Source: Sva-07 sp963715285 (GTDB taxonomy: Bacteria; Actinomycetota; Acidimicrobiia; Acidimicrobiales; Ilumatobacteraceae). From it: a stretch of DNA of 64,000 bases. The stretch covers positions 124,001 to 188,000 of the forward strand of contig CAVQRU010000007.1 of NCBI GenBank assembly GCA_963715285.1, read 5' to 3'. Of the stretch, positions 7,836 to 16,284 are shown piece after piece. Numbering within the stretch: the stretch's first letter is position 1; every line of letters starts with the position of its first letter. The notes under the pieces are model-generated. The model was not told the origin of the DNA. It made no database searches and was given only the letters and a program-made list of their open reading frames with translations. The translations under genes were made by a program, and so were the position numbers.

Positions 7836-8887
7836 TGCGGATACTCGGCGTTGTCGACGGTGACGTTCCGCACCACGAAACCCTCGAGCGCGCTCGCGTC
7901 GCCGCCCAGCGCCTCGGTCATCGTGATGAAGTTGAACTTCATCAGCCCGAGCCAGGAGTGGTCCTCTTCGCCCGGAGCACCCGGAAGGTCGTCGTCTCGC
8001 AGGTCGTCGACGTAGGTGGCTCCGGTCTCGTTGGCGATCTGCTCGAGCACCGGCGACGGGAACACCTCGGAGCCGAACACCGCCGACACGTTCTCGGCCT
8101 CGATCTGGTCGATCAGGTCGACCACCTCCGACGGCGTGGGGTCGCCGAAGTCGGACGGCTGGATCGCCCCGATCACGTTCCATCCGTACGTGTCGGCGAA
8201 GTAGGCGTAGGCGTCGTGGTAGGTCACGAGCTTGCGCTGCTCCTCGGGAACGGTGTCGAACGACTCCCGGATCGCCGCGTCGAAGTCGTCGACCAGCACG
8301 ACGAACTCGTCGAAGTTCGCGTTGTAGTAGTCGGTGCCCTCGGGATCGATGGCGACCATGTTGTCGCGGATGATGTCGGCGTAGACCTTCACGAGCGTGG
8401 GGTCGGTCCACAGGTGGGGGTTGGGCTTGCCGCCGTCCTCCGGGAACGAGAAGTCGTACTTGTACTGCTCGGGAGAGATCGTCTCGTCGCCGAGTTCCAC
8501 GATCCTCACGCCGTCGGACACGTTCGCCTCGGCGAGTTCCTTCGTCGGTTCCTCGAGTTGGAGCCCGTTGATGAACACGACGTCGGCGGTGGTCATCACC
8601 TCGGCAGCCGAGGGGGGCGGCTCGAACGTGTGCGAGTTGGTGCCCTCGGGCACGATGCCGACGATCTCGGCGCGGTCGCCGATGATGTTGGCAGCGATCG
8701 AGGTGATGGGAGCGACGGTCGTGACCACCTGGAGCTGATCGTCGGCGCCCGACCCGGTGCCGTCAGTGACCGCTCCATCGGTGGAATCATCGCTTCCGCA
8801 TGCGGCGAGCACGGTGACCACTGCGGCGGCGGCGCAGGCGGCGGCGAGGCGGCGGACACGAGGTGGGGAAAGGTGACGCGGTTTCAC
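7832..8887 (-). CDS. metal ABC transporter substrate-binding lipoprotein (ZnuA type)
   Basis: About 351 residues. A signal peptide with lipobox (VTVLAACGS) anchors the protein outside the membrane. The ZnuA/TroA fold supplies metal ligands: His in EGTNSHTFEPP, His in KPNPHLWTDP, His in TYHDAYAYF and Glu in FGSEVFPSP. There is no long His-rich loop, so zinc and manganese both remain possible. The GTG at 8887 is preferred because the charged KPRHLSPPRVRR n-region follows it directly; the frame is open to 8959. It heads the operon with the ATPase and permease. Confidence 0.88.
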   Translation of the reverse strand: MKPRHLSPPRVRRLAAACAAAAVVTVLAACGSDDSTDGAVTDGTGSGADDQLQVVTTVAPITSIAANIIGDRAEIVGIVPEGTNSHTFEPPPSAAEVMTTADVVFINGLQLEEPTKELAEANVSDGVRIVELGDETISPEQYKYDFSFPEDGGKPNPHLWTDPTLVKVYADIIRDNMVAIDPEGTDYYNANFDEFVVLVDDFDAAIRESFDTVPEEQRKLVTYHDAYAYFADTYGWNVIGAIQPSDFGDPTPSEVVDLIDQIEAENVSAVFGSEVFPSPVLEQIANETGATYVDDLRDDDLPGAPGEEDHSWLGLMKFNFITMTEALGGDASALEGFVVRNVTVDNAEYPQ

Positions 8888-8895
8888 GAACGACG

Positions 8896-8931
8896 ACGTT
8901 AGTTGCGAACAGGTCGCAACACGACGTCGTG
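8896..8931 (-). promoter_or_regulatory. metal importer promoter with inverted-repeat operator
   Basis: TAACGT (minus, 8901-8896) is a -10 candidate 8 nt before the GTG at 8887. Directly upstream is a perfect inverted repeat, GTTGCGA-N5-TCGCAAC (8902-8920), joined to the 12-bp palindrome CACGACGTCGTG (8920-8931). The placement over the promoter fits a metal-responsive repressor site. It does not resemble the AT-rich Zur consensus. Confidence 0.5.
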
Positions 8932-9014
8932 CCCCAAGATTGTCCACCGAACTCGTCACCGGCCCACTGCCCGACGCGATCCGAGCCCAGCGAGCATCGA
9001 CACAACGCCTTCGC

Positions 9015-9020
9015 TATGGT
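9015..9020 (+). promoter_or_regulatory. -10 element of the eight-gene operon
   Basis: TATGGT ends 7 nt before the ATG at 9028, with no ribosome site between, so the first gene is probably read from a leaderless mRNA. Confidence 0.5.
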
Positions 9021-9027
9021 CGCATGG

Positions 9028-10557
9028 ATGTCATCGGACTGCTGGAACGACGTGCAACTGGTCACGGGGCCGCTCGATCGGGATCGGGTCGCCGAGCTCG
9101 AGCAGTTCGTGCGCGCGGGAGGGACGGTGCTCGTGGCGGCGGAGCCGGACGACCGATGCGGCGAGGCGTTCACCGGTGTCGGCGTCGTTGCTGACCTGCC
9201 GCGCACGGAATGGTTCGTCACGCTGGCCGACTCCCCCGCTGCCGCCCGGCTCGACAGGGAGACCGCGGTGACCTCGCAGCTGCGCACGCTGCGCCCGAAC
9301 GACGCCGAGACCACGGTCGCTGCAACCACCAGCGTGCGCTTCGACCACCAGCCGACGCTCGCCGTCCGCCCGCTCGGCCGGGGACGGATCGTCGTGAGCG
9401 GGATCGCCGACCTCCGGGCACTGGTCGATCACTCGACGCTCGGACCGTTCGTCCGGCGTCTTGTCCGCCCCGTTGCGCCCATCAGGACCACCGAGCTGGG
9501 CGTCGGCGTCGTCGGCTACGGACCATTCGGGGGGATGGGCTACCTCCACGGTCTCGCCGCCACGGAGACCGATGGACTGGCGTTGGTGGCGGCCGCCGAT
9601 TCCGCACCGGAACGCCTCGACGCCGCCCGCGCCGACTTCCCCGACCTCGTTGGCCATGCGTCCGCCGGATCGCTCGCAGCCGACCCCACGGTCGACGTCG
9701 CGATCATCGCGACCCCACCGGTCTTCCACGCCGAGCTCGCCCTCGAACTGCTGCGCGCCGGCAAACACGTCGTGATCGAGAAGCCGATGTGTCTGCGCCG
9801 CGACGACGCCGATGCGATCATCGCAACGGCACGCGACCACGACCGCACGGTCACCGTGCACCAGAGCCGCCGATGGGACCGCGACTGGCTCGCCGTTCGC
9901 AACGTGACCGGGCGCGGGGACATCGGCGACGTGTTCAACATCGAGACCTTCGTGGGCGGGTTCGAGCACCCGTGTCGCGCCTGGCACTCCGAGGAGTCGA
10001 TCTCGGGAGGCGCGATCTACGACTGGGGCTCGCACCACATCGACTGGATCATCCAGCTCTACGGCTCGGCGCCGAGCCGGGTGCTGTGCAGCGCGCACAC
10101 GAGGGTGTGGCACGACACCACCAACGCCGACCAGCTCAGCCTCTGGATGCAGTGGCCCGATGGCCGCGAGGCGACGTTCCGCCAGAGCGACGTCTGTGCC
10201 ATCCGTCGACCCAAGTTCCACATCCAAGGCACCCTCGGCACGATCGAGGGGCACTACCGCCCGCTGCGCAACGACACCGTCGAGCCGGGACGCGGACACG
10301 TCGAGCACGTCTCGCACCACGCGGAGGCACCGGTCGACCTCACCGTCGCCGTCTACGACGGCACGATGGGTATTCGCGAGTCGGTCGTGTCCCCGGCACC
10401 GGCGCCCGGCTGGGGCTTCCACCGCAACCTCGCCGACCACCTGCTCCTCGGTGAACCGCTCGCCGTGCGGCCCGAGCAGTCCCGTGACGTGGTCGCCGTG
10501 CTCGAAGCCGGCCATCGTTCCGGCGCCAACGGCGGCGAGCTGATCGAACTGGGGTGA
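9028..10557 (+). CDS. Gfo/Idh/MocA oxidoreductase with extra N-terminal domain
   Basis: About 509 residues. Residues about 145-505 are a Gfo/Idh/MocA NAD(P)-dependent dehydrogenase: GVGVVGYGPFGG Rossmann loop, the KPM motif in HVVIEKPMCL, and the catalytic region GGAIYDWGSHHIDW. The N-terminal 140 residues (LEQFVRAGGTVLVAAEPDD; GRGRIVVSGIADLRALVDH) resemble a ThuA/GATase-1-like fold, an arrangement seen in some sugar-utilisation proteins; that assignment is tentative. The frame opens at 8863, but the -10 element places the start at ATG 9028 (9016 possible). First gene of a tightly overlapped operon ending with an osmolyte importer. Confidence 0.75.
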   Translation: MSSDCWNDVQLVTGPLDRDRVAELEQFVRAGGTVLVAAEPDDRCGEAFTGVGVVADLPRTEWFVTLADSPAAARLDRETAVTSQLRTLRPNDAETTVAATTSVRFDHQPTLAVRPLGRGRIVVSGIADLRALVDHSTLGPFVRRLVRPVAPIRTTELGVGVVGYGPFGGMGYLHGLAATETDGLALVAAADSAPERLDAARADFPDLVGHASAGSLAADPTVDVAIIATPPVFHAELALELLRAGKHVVIEKPMCLRRDDADAIIATARDHDRTVTVHQSRRWDRDWLAVRNVTGRGDIGDVFNIETFVGGFEHPCRAWHSEESISGGAIYDWGSHHIDWIIQLYGSAPSRVLCSAHTRVWHDTTNADQLSLWMQWPDGREATFRQSDVCAIRRPKFHIQGTLGTIEGHYRPLRNDTVEPGRGHVEHVSHHAEAPVDLTVAVYDGTMGIRESVVSPAPAPGWGFHRNLADHLLLGEPLAVRPEQSRDVVAVLEAGHRSGANGGELIELG

Positions 10558-11534
10558 CCACCGTGCCCACCGCGGACGCCGTCGGGTTCGGCGTGATCGG
10601 CGCCCGCTCCATGGTGGCGACACGGGCCGTGATGCCGGCGATCGATGCCTCCGAGCGCGCCCGCCTCGTCGCCGTCTCGTCGCTCGGCGGTCCGGTACCC
10701 GAACCGTGGACCCACCTCGGCGCCGGGCTCTACGAGGACGTGATCGACCATCCCGACGTCGAGGTCGTCTACATCCCACTCCCGAACGGCATGCACCTCG
10801 AGTGGGTCGAACGTGCCGTGGCCGCCGGCAAGCACGTGCTCTGCGAGAAGCCGATCGCACTGTCGGCCGCCGAGACTCGGCGCATGACGGCGGCCGCCGA
10901 AGCTGCCGGGGTGTTCCTCGCCGAGGCCTGGATGACCCCGTTCGACGCCCGCTGGCGAGCGGCGATGTCGATGGCGACCGCCGGTGATCTCGGCGACGTG
11001 ATCGACATCGACGCGTCGTTCACGTTCACGATCGGACCCGAGGCGAACGACAACTACCGATGGTCGGCCGAGCAGGGTGGTGGAGCACTCCTCGACGTCG
11101 GCATCTACTGCCTCGGTCCGATCGTCGAGCTGTGGGGGACCGAACCCGACGTCGTCGAGGCGACAGCGCTCTGGCACTCGACGGGCGTGGACGCTCGCAC
11201 GGAAGCCACCCTCGAGTGGTCCGATGGACGCCAGGGCCGCATCCGCTGCTCCTTCGTCGACGCCGAGGAGCAACGCATCGAGATCATCGGGACAGCAGCG
11301 TCGCTCGTCCTGGCGAACGACGCACACACCGGAGGCGCTCGCGCGGACACGATCGTCGTCGCGGCCGGCGACGGCACGGTCGACCGGGTGCACGTGACCC
11401 CGACCGATCCATATCTGGGTATGGTCGATGCCTTCGCCGCGGCCATCCGCGGCGACACCGCCTGGCCCCGACCCATGTCTGCCTCCGCCGATCTCCTCAC
11501 GCTCCTCGAACGCATCGCTCAGGCGAGCCGATGA
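10554..11534 (+). CDS. Gfo/Idh/MocA family oxidoreductase
   Basis: 326 residues, shorter than its upstream neighbour and without its N-terminal domain. Motifs: GFGVIGARSMV Rossmann loop, YIPLPNGMHLEW, HVLCEKPIALS and GGGALLDVGIYCLGPI. It probably oxidises or reduces a sugar, polyol or related hydroxyl compound with NAD(P). The GTG at 10554 overlaps the previous stop. Two different Gfo/Idh/MocA enzymes in succession suggest consecutive redox steps on one substrate, as in inositol-like pathways (inference). Confidence 0.82.
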   Translation: MTTVPTADAVGFGVIGARSMVATRAVMPAIDASERARLVAVSSLGGPVPEPWTHLGAGLYEDVIDHPDVEVVYIPLPNGMHLEWVERAVAAGKHVLCEKPIALSAAETRRMTAAAEAAGVFLAEAWMTPFDARWRAAMSMATAGDLGDVIDIDASFTFTIGPEANDNYRWSAEQGGGALLDVGIYCLGPIVELWGTEPDVVEATALWHSTGVDARTEATLEWSDGRQGRIRCSFVDAEEQRIEIIGTAASLVLANDAHTGGARADTIVVAAGDGTVDRVHVTPTDPYLGMVDAFAAAIRGDTAWPRPMSASADLLTLLERIAQASR

Positions 11535-12436
11535 CCGGCACGCGCCGCGAACAGCCCCGCCACGAGTGGCATGGGCTCCCGTCGGGCGTCGAACTCCATG
11601 CCGTTCACTGGGATCCGATCGACGGAGCCGACGGCGACCTGACCCCGTGGCTGCTGGTGCACGGGCTCGCGTCGAATGCCCGGCTGTGGGACGGCGTCGC
11701 CAAACACCTCGCGAGCCTCGGCCACCGCGTGGTCGCCGTCGACCAGCGCGGCCACGGACGATCGTCCAAGCCGGACGACGGCTACGACATGGTCACCGTC
11801 GCCGACGACCTGATGCTGCTGATCGATGCGCTGGGATGGCGCCGACCAGGCGTCGCCGGCCAGTCGTGGGGCGGCAACGTGGTGCTCGAACTCGCTCACC
11901 GCCACCCCGACGCGGTCGCCGCGATCGCGTGTGTCGACGGCGGATTCATCGATCTCGGCGTGCGGTTCCCGGAGTGGGACGACGCCGCAACCGCACTCGC
12001 CCCGCCGCGCCTCGCCGGCACACCGCTCGACCGGATCACCGGCTGGCTCGAGGAATCGGCAGCGGACTGGCCCGAGGAAGGTCGCCAGGGCACCCTCGCC
12101 AACTTCGAGGTGCGTGACGACGGCACGATCGCGCCGTGGCTCACGTTCGACCGGCACCTGCTGGTACTGCGCGGGCTCTGGGAGCATCAACCATCGAGCC
12201 GCTACCCCGGCACGAGTGTCCCGACGTTGTTGATCGCGGCCGACACGGGTGACGTCGCGTGGACCGACTCGAAGCACGACGCCGTCGATGCGGCCATGGC
12301 CGCCCTCCCACGCGGGCGGGCGGAGTGGTTCAGGCCCGCTCACCACGATGTCCACGCCCAACGCCCCGTCGAGGTGGGCGATCTCCTGCACCGCGCCGTC
12401 ACCGAGCGCGACTTCTTCCCGGAGGCCTCCCGATGA
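11531..12436 (+). CDS. alpha/beta hydrolase
   Basis: 301 residues of the alpha/beta hydrolase fold: oxyanion region LVHGLASNARLW (about 38-49), GHGRSSKPDDGY, nucleophile elbow GQSWGGN (Ser near residue 119) and a C-terminal HHDVHAQRP carrying the catalytic His. It may hydrolyse an ester or lactone made by the oxidoreductases upstream, which fits a lactonase step after a sugar dehydrogenase (inference). Start and stop overlap both neighbours by 4 nt. Confidence 0.82.
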   Translation: MTGTRREQPRHEWHGLPSGVELHAVHWDPIDGADGDLTPWLLVHGLASNARLWDGVAKHLASLGHRVVAVDQRGHGRSSKPDDGYDMVTVADDLMLLIDALGWRRPGVAGQSWGGNVVLELAHRHPDAVAAIACVDGGFIDLGVRFPEWDDAATALAPPRLAGTPLDRITGWLEESAADWPEEGRQGTLANFEVRDDGTIAPWLTFDRHLLVLRGLWEHQPSSRYPGTSVPTLLIAADTGDVAWTDSKHDAVDAAMAALPRGRAEWFRPAHHDVHAQRPVEVGDLLHRAVTERDFFPEASR

Positions 12437-13737
12437 CCACCCCCCGTCTGCTCGCGATCATGGGTTCGGGCGAGACCGCACCGACGATGAAGGTGCCGCA
12501 CCGGGCGATCTTCGACCGTCTCGGCCCCGACGTCGACGCGGTCCTGCTCGACACACCGTTCGGCTTCCAGGAGAACGCCCCGATCCTCGCTGCGAAGGCC
12601 ACCGAGTACTTCCGTGACGCGATCGGACGCGAGGTGGCCGTCGCCGGACTCGGACGCACCGACACCGGCGACGTGGTCGCGATCGAGCGCGGCATGGCCA
12701 GGGTGCGCGACGCCGACTGGGTGTTCGCAGGTCCGGGAAGCCCGACGTTCGCGCTCGAGCAGTGGCGTGGCACCCCTGTTCCCGATGCCCTCGCCGAGAA
12801 GCTGCGCTCCGGCGGCGCCGTCGTGTTCTCGTCGGCGGCGGCCCTCACGCTCGGTGTCGCAACCGTGCCGGTGTACGAGATCTACAAGGTCGGCCTCGAC
12901 CCCTACTGGGTCCATGGGCTCGACGTGTTGAGCGAGATCGGGCTCAGCGTCGCGGTGATCCCCCACTACGACAACCAGGAGGGCGGCAACCACGACACGC
13001 GGTTCTGCTACCTCGGCGAGCGCCGGCTGGCGATGCTCGAACCGGAACTCCCCGACGGAGCCTTCGTGCTGGGCATCGACGAGCACACCGGCCTGGTGAT
13101 CGACCTCGACGCCGACACCGCCGAGATCGTCGGCAAGGGTGCGGTCACCCTGCGCCGGGACGGCGAGTCCGTCCGGCTCGAATCCGGTCAGACCATTCCT
13201 GTCGACACCCTCCGCGCCGCAGGGTCGGACCTCGATCCGAGCCGTACCACCGGTGCTGCCGCGCCGGGGTCAGACCTCGGTCCGACCCCCGACACGGGCG
13301 CGACCGACGACGCTGAAGCCGCAGACGCAGGTGCGACGCGGGTCGTCGACTCGCTCGCTGCCGCCACCGAGGTCCACGAGGCAGCGTTCGAGACCGCCCT
13401 CGCCACCCGCGATTCCGACGGTGCAGTGGCGGCGATCCTCCAGCTCGAGTCGGCGATCGTCGAGTGGTCCCGCGACACCCTGCAGTCCGACGACGTCGAC
13501 CGCGCCCGGGCGGCCCTGCGGTCGATGATCGTCCGTCTGGGTGCGGCGGCGACCGAGGGGCTCCGTGACGTGCGCGACGTGCTCGGTCCAGTGGTCGAGG
13601 CAGCACTCGCCGCCCGTGTCGTCGCCCGCTCGGAGAAGGCGTTCGCCGTGTCCGACTCGATCCGTGACGAGCTGGTGAAGGCCGGCATCGAGGTACGCGA
13701 CACGCCCGACGGGGTCGAATGGCTGGTTGTTGGGTGA
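12433..13737 (+). CDS. S51-peptidase/GATase1-like domain fused to CysRS-type DALR tail
   Basis: 434 residues in two parts. Residues 1-260 resemble the peptidase S51 / type 1 amidotransferase-like fold: MGSGETAPTM start, VFAGPGSPTFALEQW, and GGAVVFSSAAALTLG where the nucleophile elbow is expected. Residues about 305-434 look like the anticodon-binding DALR domain and tail of cysteinyl-tRNA synthetase (HEAAFETALATRD; ARSEKAFAVSDSIRDELVK; RDTPDGVEW). The linker (about 262-300) is Asp/Thr/Ala-rich and contains the GGGGTC repeat. No synthetase catalytic domain is present. Function unknown; the operon suggests a link to osmolyte metabolism. Confidence 0.6.
   Translation: MTTPRLLAIMGSGETAPTMKVPHRAIFDRLGPDVDAVLLDTPFGFQENAPILAAKATEYFRDAIGREVAVAGLGRTDTGDVVAIERGMARVRDADWVFAGPGSPTFALEQWRGTPVPDALAEKLRSGGAVVFSSAAALTLGVATVPVYEIYKVGLDPYWVHGLDVLSEIGLSVAVIPHYDNQEGGNHDTRFCYLGERRLAMLEPELPDGAFVLGIDEHTGLVIDLDADTAEIVGKGAVTLRRDGESVRLESGQTIPVDTLRAAGSDLDPSRTTGAAAPGSDLGPTPDTGATDDAEAADAGATRVVDSLAAATEVHEAAFETALATRDSDGAVAAILQLESAIVEWSRDTLQSDDVDRARAALRSMIVRLGAAATEGLRDVRDVLGPVVEAALAARVVARSEKAFAVSDSIRDELVKAGIEVRDTPDGVEWLVVG
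13208..13294. repeat. intragenic copies of the GGGGTC hairpin element
   Basis: GGGTCGGACC at 13220 and GGGGTCAGACC at 13266, the latter followed by GGTCCGACCCCC, lie in frame in the linker of the fusion protein. They share the core of the intergenic hairpins at 6100, 20001 and 22215. Confidence 0.5.
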
Positions 13738-14858
13738 ACGAGGTCGCGATCCGGCTGACCGACGTCACCAAGACGTTCGACGGCACGTCCGGGGCGGCGG
13801 TCGAGCAGCTGTCGCTCGACATCGAGAACGGGTCGATCATGGCGCTGCTCGGCCCGTCGGGCTGCGGCAAGACGACGACGCTGCGGATGATCAACCGGCT
13901 GATCGAGCCGACCTCGGGACGCATCGAGATCAACGGCGTCGACGTGATGAGCCAGTCGCCCCAGGAGCTCCGGCGCGGGATCGGCTACGTGATCCAGCAG
14001 GTCGGGTTGTTTCCGCACCGGACCATCAGGAGCAACATCGCCACCGTGCCCGACATGCTCGGGTGGGACAAGCGGCGCATCAGCGACCGCGTCGAGGAGC
14101 TGACGACGTTGGTCGGGCTCGACCACGAGCTCCTCGATCGGTATCCCGACGAGCTGTCGGGCGGTCAGCAGCAGCGGGTCGGGGTCGCCCGGGCGTTGGC
14201 GGCCGATCCCCCGGTGCTGCTGATGGACGAGCCGTTCGGCGCGGTCGACCCGATCGTGCGTGCACGTCTCCAGGACGAGCTGCTCGACCTGCAGACCAAG
14301 GTCCGCAAGACGATCGTGCTCGTGACGCACGACGTCGACGAAGCGCTCCGCCTGGCCGATCGCATCGCCTTGATGAACGTGGGCGGTGTCGTCGAACAAC
14401 TCGCAACACCGGACGAATTGATGCGGTCGCCTGCGAACGAGTTCGTCGAACGCTTCGTCGGTGACGACCGGGGTCTTCGCCGGCTCGCCCTCAACACCGT
14501 CGGCAACCTGCCCTTCCACCAGGGCCCGATCGTCGACCACACCGCGCAGCTCCCCGAGGTCGAACAGGTGCTCGCGAGCGAGTCGAGCGACTGGCTGGGT
14601 GTCACCGACGGTGACCGGTTCGCGGGCTGGGTGACGGCCGACGAGGTGCGTTCCACGATGGCCGAGGGCGGCACGCTCGACGACCTCGAACTCCGCCCGC
14701 CCGTGGCGCACGTCGAACCATCGAACACCTTGCGGGCAGCGATGGAGCTGATCATGGTGTCGAACTCGTCGGTCGCGGTGATCGACGACGGCGGCCGCTT
14801 CGGTGGCGTCGTGACCCTCGAGGACATCCGGCGGAGTCTGGCGGCGACCGACTCGTGA
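13734..14858 (+). CDS. osmolyte ABC importer ATP-binding protein (OpuCA type)
   Basis: 374 residues. ABC ATPase with Walker A GPSGCGKTTT (about 41-50), LSGGQQQR signature, Walker B LLMDEPFGAVDP and H-loop THDVDEA. A C-terminal CBS-domain region (PVAHVEPSNTLRAAMELIM, then GGVVTLEDIRRSL) is the regulatory module typical of OpuCA/ProV, which import glycine betaine, carnitine, choline or related solutes. The start is the GTG at 13734 in GTGA overlap with the fusion-protein gene; an ATG at 13719 would overlap further. Confidence 0.88.
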   Translation: MNEVAIRLTDVTKTFDGTSGAAVEQLSLDIENGSIMALLGPSGCGKTTTLRMINRLIEPTSGRIEINGVDVMSQSPQELRRGIGYVIQQVGLFPHRTIRSNIATVPDMLGWDKRRISDRVEELTTLVGLDHELLDRYPDELSGGQQQRVGVARALAADPPVLLMDEPFGAVDPIVRARLQDELLDLQTKVRKTIVLVTHDVDEALRLADRIALMNVGGVVEQLATPDELMRSPANEFVERFVGDDRGLRRLALNTVGNLPFHQGPIVDHTAQLPEVEQVLASESSDWLGVTDGDRFAGWVTADEVRSTMAEGGTLDDLELRPPVAHVEPSNTLRAAMELIMVSNSSVAVIDDGGRFGGVVTLEDIRRSLAATDS

Positions 14859-15547
14859 GCCCGGTCGCACTGGTCGCCGAAGCGACCAATCCGATCATCC
14901 GGTGGGAGTGGGTGGTCGAGGAGTCGGACCAGATCCGCGCCGCGATCGTCGAACACCTGACCTTGACCGTGCTCGCGCTCGCACTCGGCATGGTGGTGTC
15001 GGCGATCCTGACGGCGTTGATCCTGCGCTTCCGGTGGATGACCACGCCGATCACGGCGACCACGAGCCTGATCTACACGCTGCCGAGCGTCGCGCTGTTC
15101 GCGCTGCTCGCCCCGGTGTTCGGCAACCTGTCGCGCTGGACCGCGGTGCTGCCACTCGCGGCGTACACGCTCCTGATCCTCGTGACCAACACGGTGGCCG
15201 GGTTTCTCTCGGTGCCCCAGCCCGTCCGTGACGCCGCCGACGGCATGGGGATGTCACCGATCCGGCGGATGTGGAGCGTGGAGCTGCCACTCGCGGTGCC
15301 GTACATGATGACGGGCATCCGCATCGCAGCGGTGTCGACGGTCGGGCTCGTCACCGTGGCGGCGATCATCGGCCAGGGCGGTCTCGGCCGGTTGATCTTC
15401 AGCGGGCTGCGACGTGCGTTCTGGACCCCGATGACCGTTGGCGCCTCACTGTCGATCCTCCTCGCGCTGACGCTCGACGCCCTACTCCTCCTGATCGCGG
15501 CGTGGCTCACGCCGTGGCAACGACGCAAGCGGGCGCCGGAGTCGTGA
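14855..15547 (+). CDS. osmolyte ABC importer permease (OpuCB type)
   Basis: 230 residues, about six membrane segments, with the inner-membrane-component loop (AADGMGMSPIRRMWSVELPLA, quoted in part) that docks on the ATPase. It belongs to the short OpuC/YehW-type permeases. GTG start in 4-nt overlap with the ATPase gene. Together with the next gene it forms the heterodimeric channel. Confidence 0.88.
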   Translation: MSPVALVAEATNPIIRWEWVVEESDQIRAAIVEHLTLTVLALALGMVVSAILTALILRFRWMTTPITATTSLIYTLPSVALFALLAPVFGNLSRWTAVLPLAAYTLLILVTNTVAGFLSVPQPVRDAADGMGMSPIRRMWSVELPLAVPYMMTGIRIAAVSTVGLVTVAAIIGQGGLGRLIFSGLRRAFWTPMTVGASLSILLALTLDALLLLIAAWLTPWQRRKRAPES

Positions 15548-16284
15548 TGGCCGTCGCACGTCCCGGGCAGACCGCGGTGCCGCGCAACATCGGGTTCTTC
15601 GAGTGGTTCTTCGACCCGGACACGTGGACCGGCAACGGCGGCATCATCGAATCGCTGATCGACACGGTGCTCCTCTGCGCGGCCGCCACCGCCGTCGCAG
15701 CGCTGATCGCCGTGCCGATCGCGGCCGTGCTGGCCCACTACCGCAAAGCACAGGTTGCGAGCACCTGGCTGGTGAGCCTCAGCCGAGCCGTCCCCACCTT
15801 CGCGATCGCCGCCCTGCTCGTGCCGTGGTCGCTGCGACGCGGCTGGGGATTCGAGCCGTGGCCGATCTTCATCGCACTGTTCCTCCTCGCCGTCGTCCCG
15901 ATCTACCTCAACACCTACGTCGCGATCCGTCAGGTGCCCGAAGGGTCGGTCGACGCCGCCCGGGCCCTCGGGTACGGCGAGGCGTCGGTCCTCGGCCGCA
16001 TCGAGTTCGCGATGGGCGCGTCGTTGATCCTCGCGGGCATCCGCGTCGCGGCGATCCAGGTCGTCGCGACCGAGCCGATCCGGGCCTTCCTCGGCGGCGA
16101 CGGTCTCGGGCGCTATGTTCGAGACGGGTTCGGACAGAACAACACCACACTCGTGGTCGGGGGAATCGTGCTCATCGGCGGGCTCGCCGCGATCACAGGA
16201 TTGATGTTCGTGTTCCTGGAAAGACTCGTGCTGCCGACCGGCGTACGCCGACTCGTTCGACAACAAGGAGAGAGACAACCATGA
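15547..16284 (+). CDS. osmolyte ABC importer permease (OpuCD type)
   Basis: 245 residues with five to six membrane segments and the docking loop RALGYGEASVLGRIEFAMG. The ATG at 15547 shares one base with the previous stop; the frame is open upstream only as noise over the preceding gene. It is paralogous to its neighbour, as expected for OpuCB/OpuCD pairs. Confidence 0.88.
   Translation: MAVARPGQTAVPRNIGFFEWFFDPDTWTGNGGIIESLIDTVLLCAAATAVAALIAVPIAAVLAHYRKAQVASTWLVSLSRAVPTFAIAALLVPWSLRRGWGFEPWPIFIALFLLAVVPIYLNTYVAIRQVPEGSVDAARALGYGEASVLGRIEFAMGASLILAGIRVAAIQVVATEPIRAFLGGDGLGRYVRDGFGQNNTTLVVGGIVLIGGLAAITGLMFVFLERLVLPTGVRRLVRQQGERQP

Noticed and set aside
12433..13737. misassembled cysS gene
   Set aside because: The catalytic class I core (HIGH, KMSKS) is absent and the frame is continuous with coupled neighbours on both sides.
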